From G965216695 sp965216695 (GTDB lineage Bacteria; Pseudomonadota; Gammaproteobacteria; Pseudomonadales; Azotimanducaceae): a stretch of DNA of 64,000 bases. The notes under the pieces were generated by a model. That model saw only the letters and a program-made list of their open reading frames with translations, was not told the DNA's origin and searched no databases. Location: positions 310,001 to 374,000 of the forward strand of contig OZ244212.1 of assembly GCA_965216695.1 (NCBI GenBank), written 5' to 3'. The position numbers and the translations under genes are program-made. This document shows, in pieces, positions 9,091-18,037 of this stretch. Each line of letters opens with the position of its first letter. Position 1 is the first letter of the stretch.

Positions 9091-10569
9091 TCAACGCGCC
9101 CGCGGCGTCACGCCCGTGCGGGAGCCAACGCCGAACGCCGGAGAGTCGGTCGAATCCAGCACCCCTGCGCTCACCGGTTGCGCCTTCGGATTGGAAAGAC
9201 CCACGCGAATGATGAGCCCGATAGCCGCGCATACAAAGATCGTGCCCTCGTTTGGATAGAAGCTCGACGCGGTGAGTCCCGAGATCAGGTACCCGCCAAC
9301 AAACGCCATACCTAATCCTCCGACGCGTCGCTGAAATTCGTGGTCGCTCCGGAACATGCTTATGCATTTCCGGCCAAGCACGAAGAAAAAGGCCGCTACT
9401 ATGGCAAGTCCGAACAGCCCGTTTTCATGGAGCATCTGCAGGTACGCGTTGTGCGGATGCCGGGCCGCCATCGCCGGACCGTAGCCTCGGAACAGGTCGC
9501 TCGTTATGCCATTGCGCATCATCGCTTCACGCCCGTAACCAACGAGTGGACGCTCGGCAATTTCCTCGATGACCTCGGACCACATGATCGAGCGACCCGC
9601 AGATAAGGATGCCATTTCGAGCTCCGAGCGTGTCAGCGTACCCGTGGTATCGGTTCGCTCCCAATTGTAGATCGCATCCCGATCGAGCCCCGATCGTAAC
9701 CGTTCGTCAAGCGCCGGTACGGCAGCAAAGGCAATGGCCAGGATGACAGGTGAGACAAAGAGGATCTTGCGCCAGCGAAGACAGGCGATGACCGCCCCTG
9801 TGCCGGCCCAGCAAAGCAGCCCGCCGCGGCTGCCCGTGAGAATCAGCGCGAGAAAGACGATCGCCGCCGAACCAGCGAGCGCGAACTTCCAGAGCCGTTC
9901 CCGGGCCTCGAAGTAGCTGAGCATGATCAGCCAGAAGCCCGTCGCCATCCAAACGGATATCTGATTCCGGTGAAATCCGAGATCGCGGTCCATCACACGC
10001 GCCGCGCGCTTCTCGAGCGCGCCACCGTCCAGCAACAGATTCAGCGGCATAGCACGTATGATTTGAATGGCAAGCAGCACGATGACCACACCAAACACGA
10101 GAAGTGTTTCGCGCAAGCGCTTCTCACTGTTGCATCCGAGCATAACCAGCACGCCGGGGATCGCCCACTTGAGCGACGTCGCAAAATACTCCAGGAACAT
10201 TTCGTACCGGTTCGGAACCGCGCGCCCGGTCTCCGCGTAAAACTCGTACATTCCCCCTAGGTCGACGATCATTCGGACATAGCCAAGGGCAAGCAGACCA
10301 ATCAACGCCCACAGGAGTAGCTTTACGTGCCGCTGAATCTCCCAGTCCGGACGCGTCTGAGTGCGGTCGAGTAACCACCCCAGCAGCACGAACGCGAGCA
10401 GAAAGTTGAAGGGCGTAATTCCAACGATCCCAAACATGGCTTCCGGCATGTCCGGCCGTTCCACGAACGCGACCATGAACAACAACCCAAGCAGCCCCCG
10501 GTACCAGTCGCGCAACGAGTACACGCTGAAAAACATAACGAACAGCGTCAGCAGTGTGTAACGAATCAT
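9091..10569 (-). CDS. O-antigen ligase/polymerase-like membrane protein
   Basis: A 492-aa protein with about 11-12 membrane spans and the Wzy_C-type signature: LTGSRGGLL at about residue 243, a large periplasmic loop, then HPHNAYLQMLHENGLFGL. These features fit either a polymerase (Wzy) or a ligase (WaaL). In an exosortase locus, an O-glycosylation-ligase role is also possible. The ATG start at 10569 lies 48 bases after the exosortase stop on the same strand, so the two are probably cotranscribed. Confidence 0.78.
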   Translation of the reverse strand: MIRYTLLTLFVMFFSVYSLRDWYRGLLGLLFMVAFVERPDMPEAMFGIVGITPFNFLLAFVLLGWLLDRTQTRPDWEIQRHVKLLLWALIGLLALGYVRMIVDLGGMYEFYAETGRAVPNRYEMFLEYFATSLKWAIPGVLVMLGCNSEKRLRETLLVFGVVIVLLAIQIIRAMPLNLLLDGGALEKRAARVMDRDLGFHRNQISVWMATGFWLIMLSYFEARERLWKFALAGSAAIVFLALILTGSRGGLLCWAGTGAVIACLRWRKILFVSPVILAIAFAAVPALDERLRSGLDRDAIYNWERTDTTGTLTRSELEMASLSAGRSIMWSEVIEEIAERPLVGYGREAMMRNGITSDLFRGYGPAMAARHPHNAYLQMLHENGLFGLAIVAAFFFVLGRKCISMFRSDHEFQRRVGGLGMAFVGGYLISGLTASSFYPNEGTIFVCAAIGLIIRVGLSNPKAQPVSAGVLDSTDSPAFGVGSRTGVTPRAR

Positions 10570-10617
10570 CCGAGACTCCGTCCGAGACTAGATTGCAACC
10601 TTTCCACTCCAGTCACC

Positions 10618-12099
10618 TCACTCCACCCGCACACGGCCGGTATCAACGTCGAACGCAATCGTTCGTGCCTGCAGGTACTCCGCAGCGAGCTCGCCCGCAC
10701 GTTCGCAGTCGCCGTCGCAGTGGGTCCACAGGACCAGAGCAGCATCACCGGTTCGGCCGCGTAGCCGCTGACGCACCTGAGCCATTTTTGCAGGCAGCGA
10801 ACGTACATAGAACCGGCCGCCCACCAGGTAGCTCCACGCGACGACGACGTCGCGGTCCTGAGCGCGCACGATACGCGTGCGGCCCAACTCGGTCACCTGC
10901 TCGCCCAGATTCGCGCCGCGCGCACCCGCCAACACATCGTTCTCTTCGAACACCAGTTCCTTGCCTTGGGCCTCCGTTACGTATGCAACGGCGTGCAGAA
11001 CCGCGGAGCGCCTGCCGCCGATCGCAACGGTCCGTTCGCCGTACGCATCCGCCCCCTCGAATCGAGGCGGACGGTGCCAGACTTCGCCGGGAGTACCACC
11101 GGCGAGGGCATCCAGGTCGATCCCCCACTTGGTCCCATGGCCATCGGCGCCCCGCAATCCGAACACTGCGAGCGCCGTGCCGGCCGCCACCGTAAGCACC
11201 CAAAGCGGCGCTGCACGGGATATACGAAAGGCCGAGTCGTGAGGACCCAGCGCAGGGTCGGCGCCATCGCCTGCTGTGGCGACGTAGATGTACGGAAAAC
11301 ACAGCAGTGCAAACACGACCCACCCGAGCCAGAGATGGTCGTCGATCAGGCTCGTCTGCATGTCTGTCGCGTATCCCCACACAACAATGATCGTAATGCG
11401 AATCCAGTTGGCCGCCATCGCAATCAGGGTCGCGATCGCAATGGTCCGCACGACGCGTGTCCAGTGGTATCCAGCCAGGCACGCGAAAAAGAGCGACAGG
11501 CACATGCTGCTCAAGACGAAATTGAGGCCGCTGCAGCCTCGCGCGACGATGAAGCTGCCCTGGGCCAGCGTGATCTGATTGCCCTCGATGTAGGCCGGTA
11601 TTGAAAGCAATCGAACGAGGGCCGTCACCATCTTCGCGGCTATTTGCTGCAAGGGCACGGCCAGCGGGTCCCACATCGGAAACGCAAGTGCGAATAGTGC
11701 CAACGGCCACACAATCCGCCAGCCGATACCAAAGAGCAGCACGCCGGCGCCAGCGATGAACGCGAACAGCAGGGCTACTTCTGCTTTCGCCGTGTGCGTC
11801 AGCCACGCAACGAGCCACACCACGCAAAGCGCCGGCAGGCAGACCATTGCGGTAAGCCGCAACCATCCGATGACGCCCCCGCGCGACGGTCGGGTCAGCG
11901 GCCCCGCCAGCGCCGGTTGCAGCCGCCAGACCAGATAGCACGCCATGCCGAGCACAACGAAGCCGTGGCTGAAGTGTCCGGCTGCCGTCGCCCACTGGCT
12001 CCACATCCAGCGCGTCGTAGGATAGAAAGCGCCGAACGAGACGGCGATCAGCAATACGAACACCAATGCGCCCGCTGGTACTCTTGCGGCCTCCGTCAC
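10618..12099 (-). CDS. xrtA: Exosortase A with fused EpsI domain
   Basis: A 493-aa exosortase, the membrane transpeptidase thought to cleave PEP-CTERM proteins and pass them to extracellular matrix. About eight membrane spans fill residues 10-275. The catalytic triad is visible: Cys189 in ARGCSGLNF, Arg234 in ANWIRI and His255 in DDHLWLGW. Residues about 295-480 form a second, periplasmic EpsI/DUF3485-type domain, so this is a natural fusion. The GTG start overlaps the upstream sugar transferase stop (GTGA). XrtA is inferred from the fusion and from the associated genes in this window. Confidence 0.9.
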   Translation of the reverse strand: MTEAARVPAGALVFVLLIAVSFGAFYPTTRWMWSQWATAAGHFSHGFVVLGMACYLVWRLQPALAGPLTRPSRGGVIGWLRLTAMVCLPALCVVWLVAWLTHTAKAEVALLFAFIAGAGVLLFGIGWRIVWPLALFALAFPMWDPLAVPLQQIAAKMVTALVRLLSIPAYIEGNQITLAQGSFIVARGCSGLNFVLSSMCLSLFFACLAGYHWTRVVRTIAIATLIAMAANWIRITIIVVWGYATDMQTSLIDDHLWLGWVVFALLCFPYIYVATAGDGADPALGPHDSAFRISRAAPLWVLTVAAGTALAVFGLRGADGHGTKWGIDLDALAGGTPGEVWHRPPRFEGADAYGERTVAIGGRRSAVLHAVAYVTEAQGKELVFEENDVLAGARGANLGEQVTELGRTRIVRAQDRDVVVAWSYLVGGRFYVRSLPAKMAQVRQRLRGRTGDAALVLWTHCDGDCERAGELAAEYLQARTIAFDVDTGRVRVE

Positions 12100-13505
12100 G
12101 AAGCACCTGACCCACTCAATACGACCGGTATTGCTTTCAGAATGATCTTCAGGTCAAGCCACAGCGACCATTCGTCAATGTATTGCAGATCGAGTTCCAG
12201 CCAGCGGTCAAACGAAAGATCGCTCCGCCCGGAGACCTCCCGCAGACACAACAATCCCGGGCGAACACTGAAACGCCGCCGCTGCACCCCTTTGCTGAAC
12301 AGGCTCACGTCTCGCACAGACATCGGTCTCGGGCCTACGATGCTCATGTGCCCGAGCAGCACGTTGAAGATCTGAGGTAGCTCGTCGATGCTGTACTTGC
12401 GCAGGAAGCGTCCGATACGGGTCACACGCGGATCGTGTTTCATCTTGAAGATCGGCCCATCGGCTTCGTTGCGATCTTCGAGCGACGCCATGATTTCTTC
12501 CGCATTCTGTACCATGCTGCGGAATTTGATCATCCGAAAGATTCGCTTGTTGAGCCCAACTCGCTCCTGAAAGAAAAACACCGGTCCGGGCGAATCGAGC
12601 CGTATAACCAGAGCTACCAACGCAAAAAACGGTAGCAGAAACGGCAGAGATCCAACCGCCAACAGCAAGTCGAATATCCGCTTCAGCACCAGCTTGTTTT
12701 CGTCCATCGCGACAGGATCAAAACGCAGCAGCGGTTGCTGACCAACGAATTCGAGACTCACACGATCCGTGTCCATATCGTAGAAGTCGGCCATGTATTT
12801 CAAACACACAGCCTGCTCTTGGCATGCGTCCACGACGGACTGCATGTTGCCGAGCATACGGCGTGGAAGGCAGACAATAACCTCGTCGACAACTTCCTGA
12901 GATAGCACCGAGTGGATATCGTTGACCGTACCCAACACCGGAATAGCCGCCGTCGACGATCCCACCTTGCCGGGTTCCGGATCGAGCATGCCGACGACCT
13001 TGACCCCCCACTCGGAATGTTGAGCGTATTGTTCGATCAACCGCAGCGCACGATTCCCGCTACCGATCAGAAGCAGCTTTGAGTAGTTGTACTCCCGTTC
13101 CTTTCGCCCGTGCAGGTACCACCACGACAGGAACGTACGGTTGGCAACCAGTACAACGGTCAAGCCAATCGCATATGCGGCCATCAGCACGCGGCCGATG
13201 TAGGGCAACTTTGCAACGAACGCACACGCCACCAGCCCGCCGACCGCGATGGCGACGAATCTGGCAACACTGATGCCCTGTTGAAGCCACGTCGTCGAGT
13301 GCAGCCCAATGAATCCGTAAACACTCGCATACGACGAAAAAATCAGCACGAGCGGCGAAAAACCAACCAGCCAGTCCACGTTGTTCTGATCGAACCAGCC
13401 CGCCCAGTGCAGACACCGAACACAAACGAGATAGACCAGAAGACCGAGCAGCGCGTCCTGAACCTGCAGGAGGCGTTTGAGATGAATGGATTTGGCTATG
13501 CGCAT
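12096..13505 (-). CDS. Polyprenyl-phosphate sugar-1-phosphate transferase (WcaJ/WbaP type)
   Basis: A 469-aa membrane enzyme that starts repeat-unit synthesis by moving a sugar-1-phosphate onto undecaprenyl phosphate. Four N-terminal spans are followed by a CoA-binding-like/Rossmann domain (LLLIGSGNRALRLIEQY). The C-terminal bacterial sugar-transferase domain has KRIFDLLLA, FKMKHDPRVTRIGRFLRKYSIDELPQ and SIVGPRPM. The start is 19 bases after the wecB stop and its stop overlaps the exosortase start. It is one of two such enzymes in the locus; the other (14876-16288) is divergent. The sugar is probably a hexose or HexNAc, not determinable here. Confidence 0.88.
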   Translation of the reverse strand: MRIAKSIHLKRLLQVQDALLGLLVYLVCVRCLHWAGWFDQNNVDWLVGFSPLVLIFSSYASVYGFIGLHSTTWLQQGISVARFVAIAVGGLVACAFVAKLPYIGRVLMAAYAIGLTVVLVANRTFLSWWYLHGRKEREYNYSKLLLIGSGNRALRLIEQYAQHSEWGVKVVGMLDPEPGKVGSSTAAIPVLGTVNDIHSVLSQEVVDEVIVCLPRRMLGNMQSVVDACQEQAVCLKYMADFYDMDTDRVSLEFVGQQPLLRFDPVAMDENKLVLKRIFDLLLAVGSLPFLLPFFALVALVIRLDSPGPVFFFQERVGLNKRIFRMIKFRSMVQNAEEIMASLEDRNEADGPIFKMKHDPRVTRIGRFLRKYSIDELPQIFNVLLGHMSIVGPRPMSVRDVSLFSKGVQRRRFSVRPGLLCLREVSGRSDLSFDRWLELDLQYIDEWSLWLDLKIILKAIPVVLSGSGAS

Positions 13506-13524
13506 GGCAGGCTACTCACTGCAC

Positions 13525-14628
13525 TCACGCCGGCAGCAAGATCTCGGCGATCCGCTCGCTGGCCCTGCCGTCCCAGAGTTCGGGTGTTGGGTGCGCACCG
13601 TCCGAGGAGGCAAACACGTCGTGCGCTTCGCGCGCGATCGTGTCGGAGTCACAGGCGATCAGTTTGTTGGTTCCATGCGAGATGGTGACCGGACGTTCTG
13701 TATTGGGGCGCAGTGTCCGGCAAGGCACACCCAGAATCGTTGTTTCCTCCTGGATGCCGCCGCTGTCGGTCATGACGAGCCCCGCATTGGCCGTGGCATT
13801 CATGAAGTCCAGGTAACCAAGCGGCGGCGTGCGGATGATCTGCGAGCCTTCGAGCATGCTCTCGAAACCGAACGCGTTGATCTGCGCCTCGGTACGCGGG
13901 TGTACCGGCCAGAAGACCCGCCGCTGCGACGCGATAGAAATCAGTCCGCCAAGAATCTGCTGAAGCGCGTTCTTGTCGTCGACATTACCCGGGCGATGCA
14001 ACGTCACCAATACATAGTCACCACGCGTCAACCCGTGCGCGTCGAGCACGTTGCGCCGCAGGGCCGCGTCCTTGTGCTTGAGCAGGGAGTCGATCATCAC
14101 ATTGCCCACGAAGTGAATCTTGGTGGCATCGACCCCTTCGGCCACCAGGTTGTCTGCCGCAGACGCCTCCGTCGTAAACAGCTGGTCGGAAATCGCGTCG
14201 GTGAGAATACGATTGATCTCCTCTGGCATGGTCATATCCCGGCTACGGAGCCCCGCTTCGACATGGACCACACGAATGCCAAGTTTCTTGGCGTCTATCG
14301 CACATGCCAACGTGGAATTCACGTCACCAACCACCAGCACACAATCCGGTTGCTGGTCCATCAGAACCTGCTCGAACGCTTCCATGATCCGACCGGTCTG
14401 CTGACCGTGCGGACCAGAACCGACACCGAGGTTGATGTCGGGTTCCGGCAATCCGAGTTCGCGGAAGAAAAGGTCCGACATCTCTGCGGAATAGTGTTGA
14501 CCGGTATGCACGAGCACCTGTTGCAGTTCCCGCGAGCACGCACGCGAGCGCCGCTCGAGCGAATCAATCACTGGTGCAACCTTCATGAAATTGGGGCGGG
14601 CCCCCACGACATGAACGATCTTTTTCAT
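13525..14628 (-). CDS. wecB: UDP-N-acetylglucosamine 2-epimerase (non-hydrolysing)
   Basis: A 367-aa enzyme converting UDP-GlcNAc to UDP-ManNAc. Signature segments are GARPNFMKVAPVI at the N-terminus, HVEAGLRS in the middle and MTDSGGIQEE near residue 275. Length and motifs match the WecB/MnaA family. It heads a minus-strand unit wecB, sugar transferase, exosortase, ligase. Its product could feed a ManNAc or ManNAcA residue; the TviB-type dehydrogenase at 57347 could supply the oxidation step if its specificity allows. Confidence 0.92.
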   Translation of the reverse strand: MKKIVHVVGARPNFMKVAPVIDSLERRSRACSRELQQVLVHTGQHYSAEMSDLFFRELGLPEPDINLGVGSGPHGQQTGRIMEAFEQVLMDQQPDCVLVVGDVNSTLACAIDAKKLGIRVVHVEAGLRSRDMTMPEEINRILTDAISDQLFTTEASAADNLVAEGVDATKIHFVGNVMIDSLLKHKDAALRRNVLDAHGLTRGDYVLVTLHRPGNVDDKNALQQILGGLISIASQRRVFWPVHPRTEAQINAFGFESMLEGSQIIRTPPLGYLDFMNATANAGLVMTDSGGIQEETTILGVPCRTLRPNTERPVTISHGTNKLIACDSDTIAREAHDVFASSDGAHPTPELWDGRASERIAEILLPA

Positions 14629-14875
14629 CGACCAGTATCCATTCCAGTTTCATCCAGTACGGCGAGCATCATTGTCGCAGAACGGTGCAGCGTTGAACGC
14701 CGCAACCACCCTGATCCCGGAACCGGTCGGCCATTGATCCGCTACGCGGAGTTCTGTCCCGAATTATTGACAAACGCCAATCCATTGCCGTGTGCGAGGG
14801 CTGTCTACGCGATCGCAGCCGAACGGTACAATACCTTGATTGCGGCACTGAGAATTCTACTCAAATCACATCGTT

Positions 14876-16288
14876 ATGTTGCTGAGATCCATGCAACGGC
14901 AGTTCCGTCAGCCGTTTCTCCTGATGTATGTGGCGGACTTTGCAATCCTTGGGGCATCGGCGTACCTAGGATTCGTGAGCCGCTATGGCGAGTGGCCGAG
15001 CCTCAACGTCTACAAGTGGCCATCCGTCGCGTTCGCGACGGTCATGCTTGCGGCAATGATGTCCATGGGCGTCTACCGGGCGCGTGCCCGCGAAGGCTAC
15101 ATCGGCATGACGTTGCGCACGGCCGTCGCAATATTCTTCATCGGCACGATCATTGTTGCTGTGATCTCGTACGCGATCCCTGTCCTGCAGGTAAGCCGCG
15201 GTACCCTCCTGTTCTCCACCATCGAGGCATTTGCCCTCCTGTGCCTGACCCGGATCATCTATGGCAGTTTATTAGACGAAAATGCGCTGAAGTCTCGAGT
15301 GCTGGTCCTCGGTACCGGAAAACGGGCCGCAAAGGTTGCACACCGGATGCGCCGGCGCTCGGATCAGGTCGGGTTTCTGCTCGTAGGCTTCGTACAACCC
15401 TCGGGCACCCCAGACCTGATCAGCAATCAGGGCGCCACGCTGCTCGATCCCGGGGAGTCGCTCGAAGCATTCAGCGACGCGCAGCGCATCGATGAGATCG
15501 TTGTGGCCATCGACGAACGGCGTCAAGGTGCCGACAACGCGGGTCTGCCACTGGATGACCTGATGAATTGCCGGCTATCGGGCGTCGCGGTGACGGAAGT
15601 ACAGGAGTTCATTGAGCGGGAAGCCGCAAAGGTGGACGTGGATCTGTTGCAACCGTCCTGGATCGTTTTCTCCGACGGTTTCTCATCGACGCGGACACGG
15701 CTCGCTGTGAAACGCGGCTTCGACGTCGTCGCGAGCCTGTTGCTTCTCGGTATCACGTGGCCACTCATGTTGATCGCGGCCGGCGTGCTCGCGATCGGTG
15801 GGCGATTTCGCGAACCCGTCCTGTACCGGCAGGCACGCGTAGGACTCAACGGCGAGCACTTCAAAGTATTCAAGTTTCGCAGCATGCGCGTAGACGCGGA
15901 AGACGAAGGGCGCGCGCAGTGGGCACAACGCCAGGACCCACGTGTCACCCGCTTCGGCGCCTTGATGCGCACGACGCGTATCGACGAACTCCCTCAACTC
16001 TTCAACGTGTTCCGCGGCGATATGAGTTTTGTGGGGCCACGGCCGGAACGCCCCGAACTGGTCGCGGAGATTACCGCCCGGGTACCGTTCTACGAGCAAC
16101 GTCACCGGGTCAAGCCCGGCATCACCGGTTGGGCCCAGTTGCGGTACCCGTACGGTGCATCCATCGAAGACGCGCAGGAGAAGCTGCAGTACGATCTGTA
16201 CTATCTTAAGCATCACAGCCTCCTGCTGGACCTGATCATTCTGTTTCAGACCGTGGAAGTCGTGCTGGTCGGCGACGGCGTGCGATAA
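14876..16288 (+). CDS. XrtA-associated sugar transferase (EpsB-like)
   Basis: A 470-aa polyprenyl glycosylphosphotransferase resembling the sugar transferases specifically linked to PEP-CTERM systems. Four or five N-terminal spans, a central nucleotide-binding-like region (VLVLGTGKRAAKVAHRM), and a C-terminal transferase domain with KRGFDVVASLLLL, FKFRSMRVDAEDEG, RIDELPQLFNVF and FVGPRPERPE. It is transcribed divergently from wecB across 247 bases. A TACAAT hexamer at 14827-14832 is a possible -10, but no good -35 accompanies it. Confidence 0.88.
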   Translation: MLLRSMQRQFRQPFLLMYVADFAILGASAYLGFVSRYGEWPSLNVYKWPSVAFATVMLAAMMSMGVYRARAREGYIGMTLRTAVAIFFIGTIIVAVISYAIPVLQVSRGTLLFSTIEAFALLCLTRIIYGSLLDENALKSRVLVLGTGKRAAKVAHRMRRRSDQVGFLLVGFVQPSGTPDLISNQGATLLDPGESLEAFSDAQRIDEIVVAIDERRQGADNAGLPLDDLMNCRLSGVAVTEVQEFIEREAAKVDVDLLQPSWIVFSDGFSSTRTRLAVKRGFDVVASLLLLGITWPLMLIAAGVLAIGGRFREPVLYRQARVGLNGEHFKVFKFRSMRVDAEDEGRAQWAQRQDPRVTRFGALMRTTRIDELPQLFNVFRGDMSFVGPRPERPELVAEITARVPFYEQRHRVKPGITGWAQLRYPYGASIEDAQEKLQYDLYYLKHHSLLLDLIILFQTVEVVLVGDGVR

Positions 16289-16346
16289 GAGCGGGAGGTT
16301 GTATCACCGCCTGACGGGGTGTCTCCCAAATGAATGACCCAATCCG

Positions 16347-16769
16347 ATGAACAATGAATCTGAAACGCCTACGAACCCGCCCGGCCGACTGCAACTGGCG
16401 CTCGACGTGGCAGCATTCCAGTTCAAGCTGCTGGCCGATGGATTGCGCGATCTGGTGCTGAGCCCTCTATCGATCGCCAGCGGTTTGCTCGGACTGGTCG
16501 CCGGTGGCGATCATCCGGACCAGTACTTTCGGCGCTTACTCGTCTGGGGCCGCAAAACGGAGCGCTGGATCAATCTGTTTGGCCGCGACAACGAGCGCGA
16601 GGGCATCGACACGATAATCGCCCCGTTCCGAGCCAGGCTTCTGGAAGAGATCGAACACAACCCGGCACTCGCGAAAGCAAGCGCCGACGTCAATCGCGCG
16701 CTCGATTCGCTCGCGCGCGCTCAACGTAAGTCGGACCGAGGCTCAGATGACGAGCCGGCGGCTCTATAA
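16347..16769 (+). CDS. Small conserved-type hypothetical protein
   Basis: A 140-aa protein that I do not recognise. It starts with a polar tail, followed by a moderately hydrophobic segment (LVLSPLSIASGLLGLVAGGDH, about residues 41-60) and a charged helical C-terminal half. It follows the sugar transferase by 58 bases on the same strand and converges with the DUF1631-like gene 8 bases away. A membrane-associated role is possible. No function is assigned. Confidence 0.6.
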   Translation: MNNESETPTNPPGRLQLALDVAAFQFKLLADGLRDLVLSPLSIASGLLGLVAGGDHPDQYFRRLLVWGRKTERWINLFGRDNEREGIDTIIAPFRARLLEEIEHNPALAKASADVNRALDSLARAQRKSDRGSDDEPAAL

Positions 16770-16777
16770 CGAACGAG

Positions 16778-17410
16778 TTAGACGGCCGTACTCTCTTCCA
16801 GCGACGACTCAGTAAGCTCTGCAACCGTCGGGAACCCGGCTTGACGCAGGATGCGGTTGCACTCGCCGTAAATGCCCCCCGTGCGGTCGAGTACGAATCG
16901 CGCGAACAGATCCTGAACAACCGACAGCGACGGAGCATCGAAGTCCATCGACGCGCACGAGCGTAGAAAGTTGTAGGAGATTCGGTAAGGACTGATCGGC
17001 AGATCGACCTTGTCCGTGTCCCGTTCCGTTCCGTATGCGGTCCGCTCGGCGATGTTCTGGAGCAGCACCGAGAAATGCGCGGACGCTTTCATGGACACCA
17101 GGTCAGCTCTGGCCGACAGCTCGTCATGGAGCGCCGACTCGACCGATTCTTCCACGTCCTGGAACCAGCCCACCGCGCCACGCTGCATGTGCGACGTGAA
17201 CGCTCGCATGATGTTGCCGCGCAGATAACGCAGCTCTCGCATCAGATCGAAGCAACGCCGCTGCGGCAGTTCGCCGCCATCGCGATACGCGATCTCGAAA
17301 AGCCCGTCCTCGACGTTGAAGTAGAAACCATCAAGAAGCTGCAATAGCTGGTTCGTTACTTGACTATGCAGCGACATGAACACGCTGCGGGGATCGTACT
17401 GCTGATCCAT
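16778..17410 (-). CDS. Short DUF1631-like protein
   Basis: A 210-aa mostly helical protein whose C-terminal segment (VQDLFARFVLDRTGGIYGECNRILRQAGFPTV) resembles the N-terminal region of DUF1631 proteins, which are normally 700-800 aa. Its reading frame closes cleanly and it starts with ATG, so it may be a short family member rather than debris. Function is unknown. It lies just downstream of the secretion operon, 113 bases past gspM on the same strand, so it could be read through from that operon. Confidence 0.55.
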   Translation of the reverse strand: MDQQYDPRSVFMSLHSQVTNQLLQLLDGFYFNVEDGLFEIAYRDGGELPQRRCFDLMRELRYLRGNIMRAFTSHMQRGAVGWFQDVEESVESALHDELSARADLVSMKASAHFSVLLQNIAERTAYGTERDTDKVDLPISPYRISYNFLRSCASMDFDAPSLSVVQDLFARFVLDRTGGIYGECNRILRQAGFPTVAELTESSLEESTAV

Positions 17411-17523
17411 CGCCTGCCTTTGGTCCTACACCCTCAGCTTCGAAGTGTATGAAACCCTAGGCTTTCGCTCCTTGAACCAGTTCACAGACCGGAGCACGAA
17501 TGTTTCGCGCTCGCGGTGCGCGG

Positions 17524-18024
17524 CTACTGAAGCCGAAACTGGGCGCTGACGTAACCGCTCGTGTCGGTCGCATCGAAGTCGGCGCGTAGAACGCTCAACC
17601 GATGCTGGTTCTGCAGCGCATTCAGCCAACGGACGATGCTGTTGAAGGCCTGCTTTCGAATCTGGACGGTAACCGCCCCGCCGGATTCCGGTCGCACCTG
17701 ATCGATCGTGAGGCCTTGCGACTCGGCGACATTGGTGATCGCCGCAAGTTTGGAACCCCCACCCCCGGCAGTGGATACCGCCGCAGCCTGGCGCGCTCGC
17801 TGCTGATTGCGCGTTAACCAGTCAATATCGTTCTGGGTCCTTGTAAATCGGTCCTTCTGGTCATCACGCCAACCGTCCACCGGCTGCCAGAAGAACGTCC
17901 ACGCGAGAAGCACGCCGAGCCCGAGCGCTACCAGACGCAGTATCAGGCGATCACTCTCGCTCCGCCCGTTGTACCACTGTCCAGCTGCCGACGCGTTCAA
18001 TTGCGTTTTGAGATTGGCAAACAT
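17524..18024 (-). CDS. gspM: Type II secretion inner-membrane protein GspM
   Basis: A 166-aa bitopic protein of the inner-membrane platform, partner of GspL. It has a short cytoplasmic N-terminus, one span (LVALGLGVLLAWTFFW) and a periplasmic ferredoxin-like domain. The open frame begins at 18072 inside gspL, but ATG 18024 is preceded by a good Shine-Dalgarno (CAGGGAG) and leaves a 13-base gap after gspL. It is the last recognisable gsp gene; no gspN follows. Confidence 0.85.
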   Translation of the reverse strand: MFANLKTQLNASAAGQWYNGRSESDRLILRLVALGLGVLLAWTFFWQPVDGWRDDQKDRFTRTQNDIDWLTRNQQRARQAAAVSTAGGGGSKLAAITNVAESQGLTIDQVRPESGGAVTVQIRKQAFNSIVRWLNALQNQHRLSVLRADFDATDTSGYVSAQFRLQ

Positions 18025-18037
18025 CAGATACTCCCTG

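Noticed and set aside
10745..12115. Second long minus-strand frame overlapping the exosortase
   Set aside because: Arg/Gly-rich composition typical of a frame-shifted GC-rich gene; the exosortase frame has the triad and spans.
13486..15495. Plus-strand open frame of 669 codons across wecB and the following sugar transferase
   Set aside because: It runs antisense to wecB and out of frame with the sugar transferase, both of which have clear motifs.
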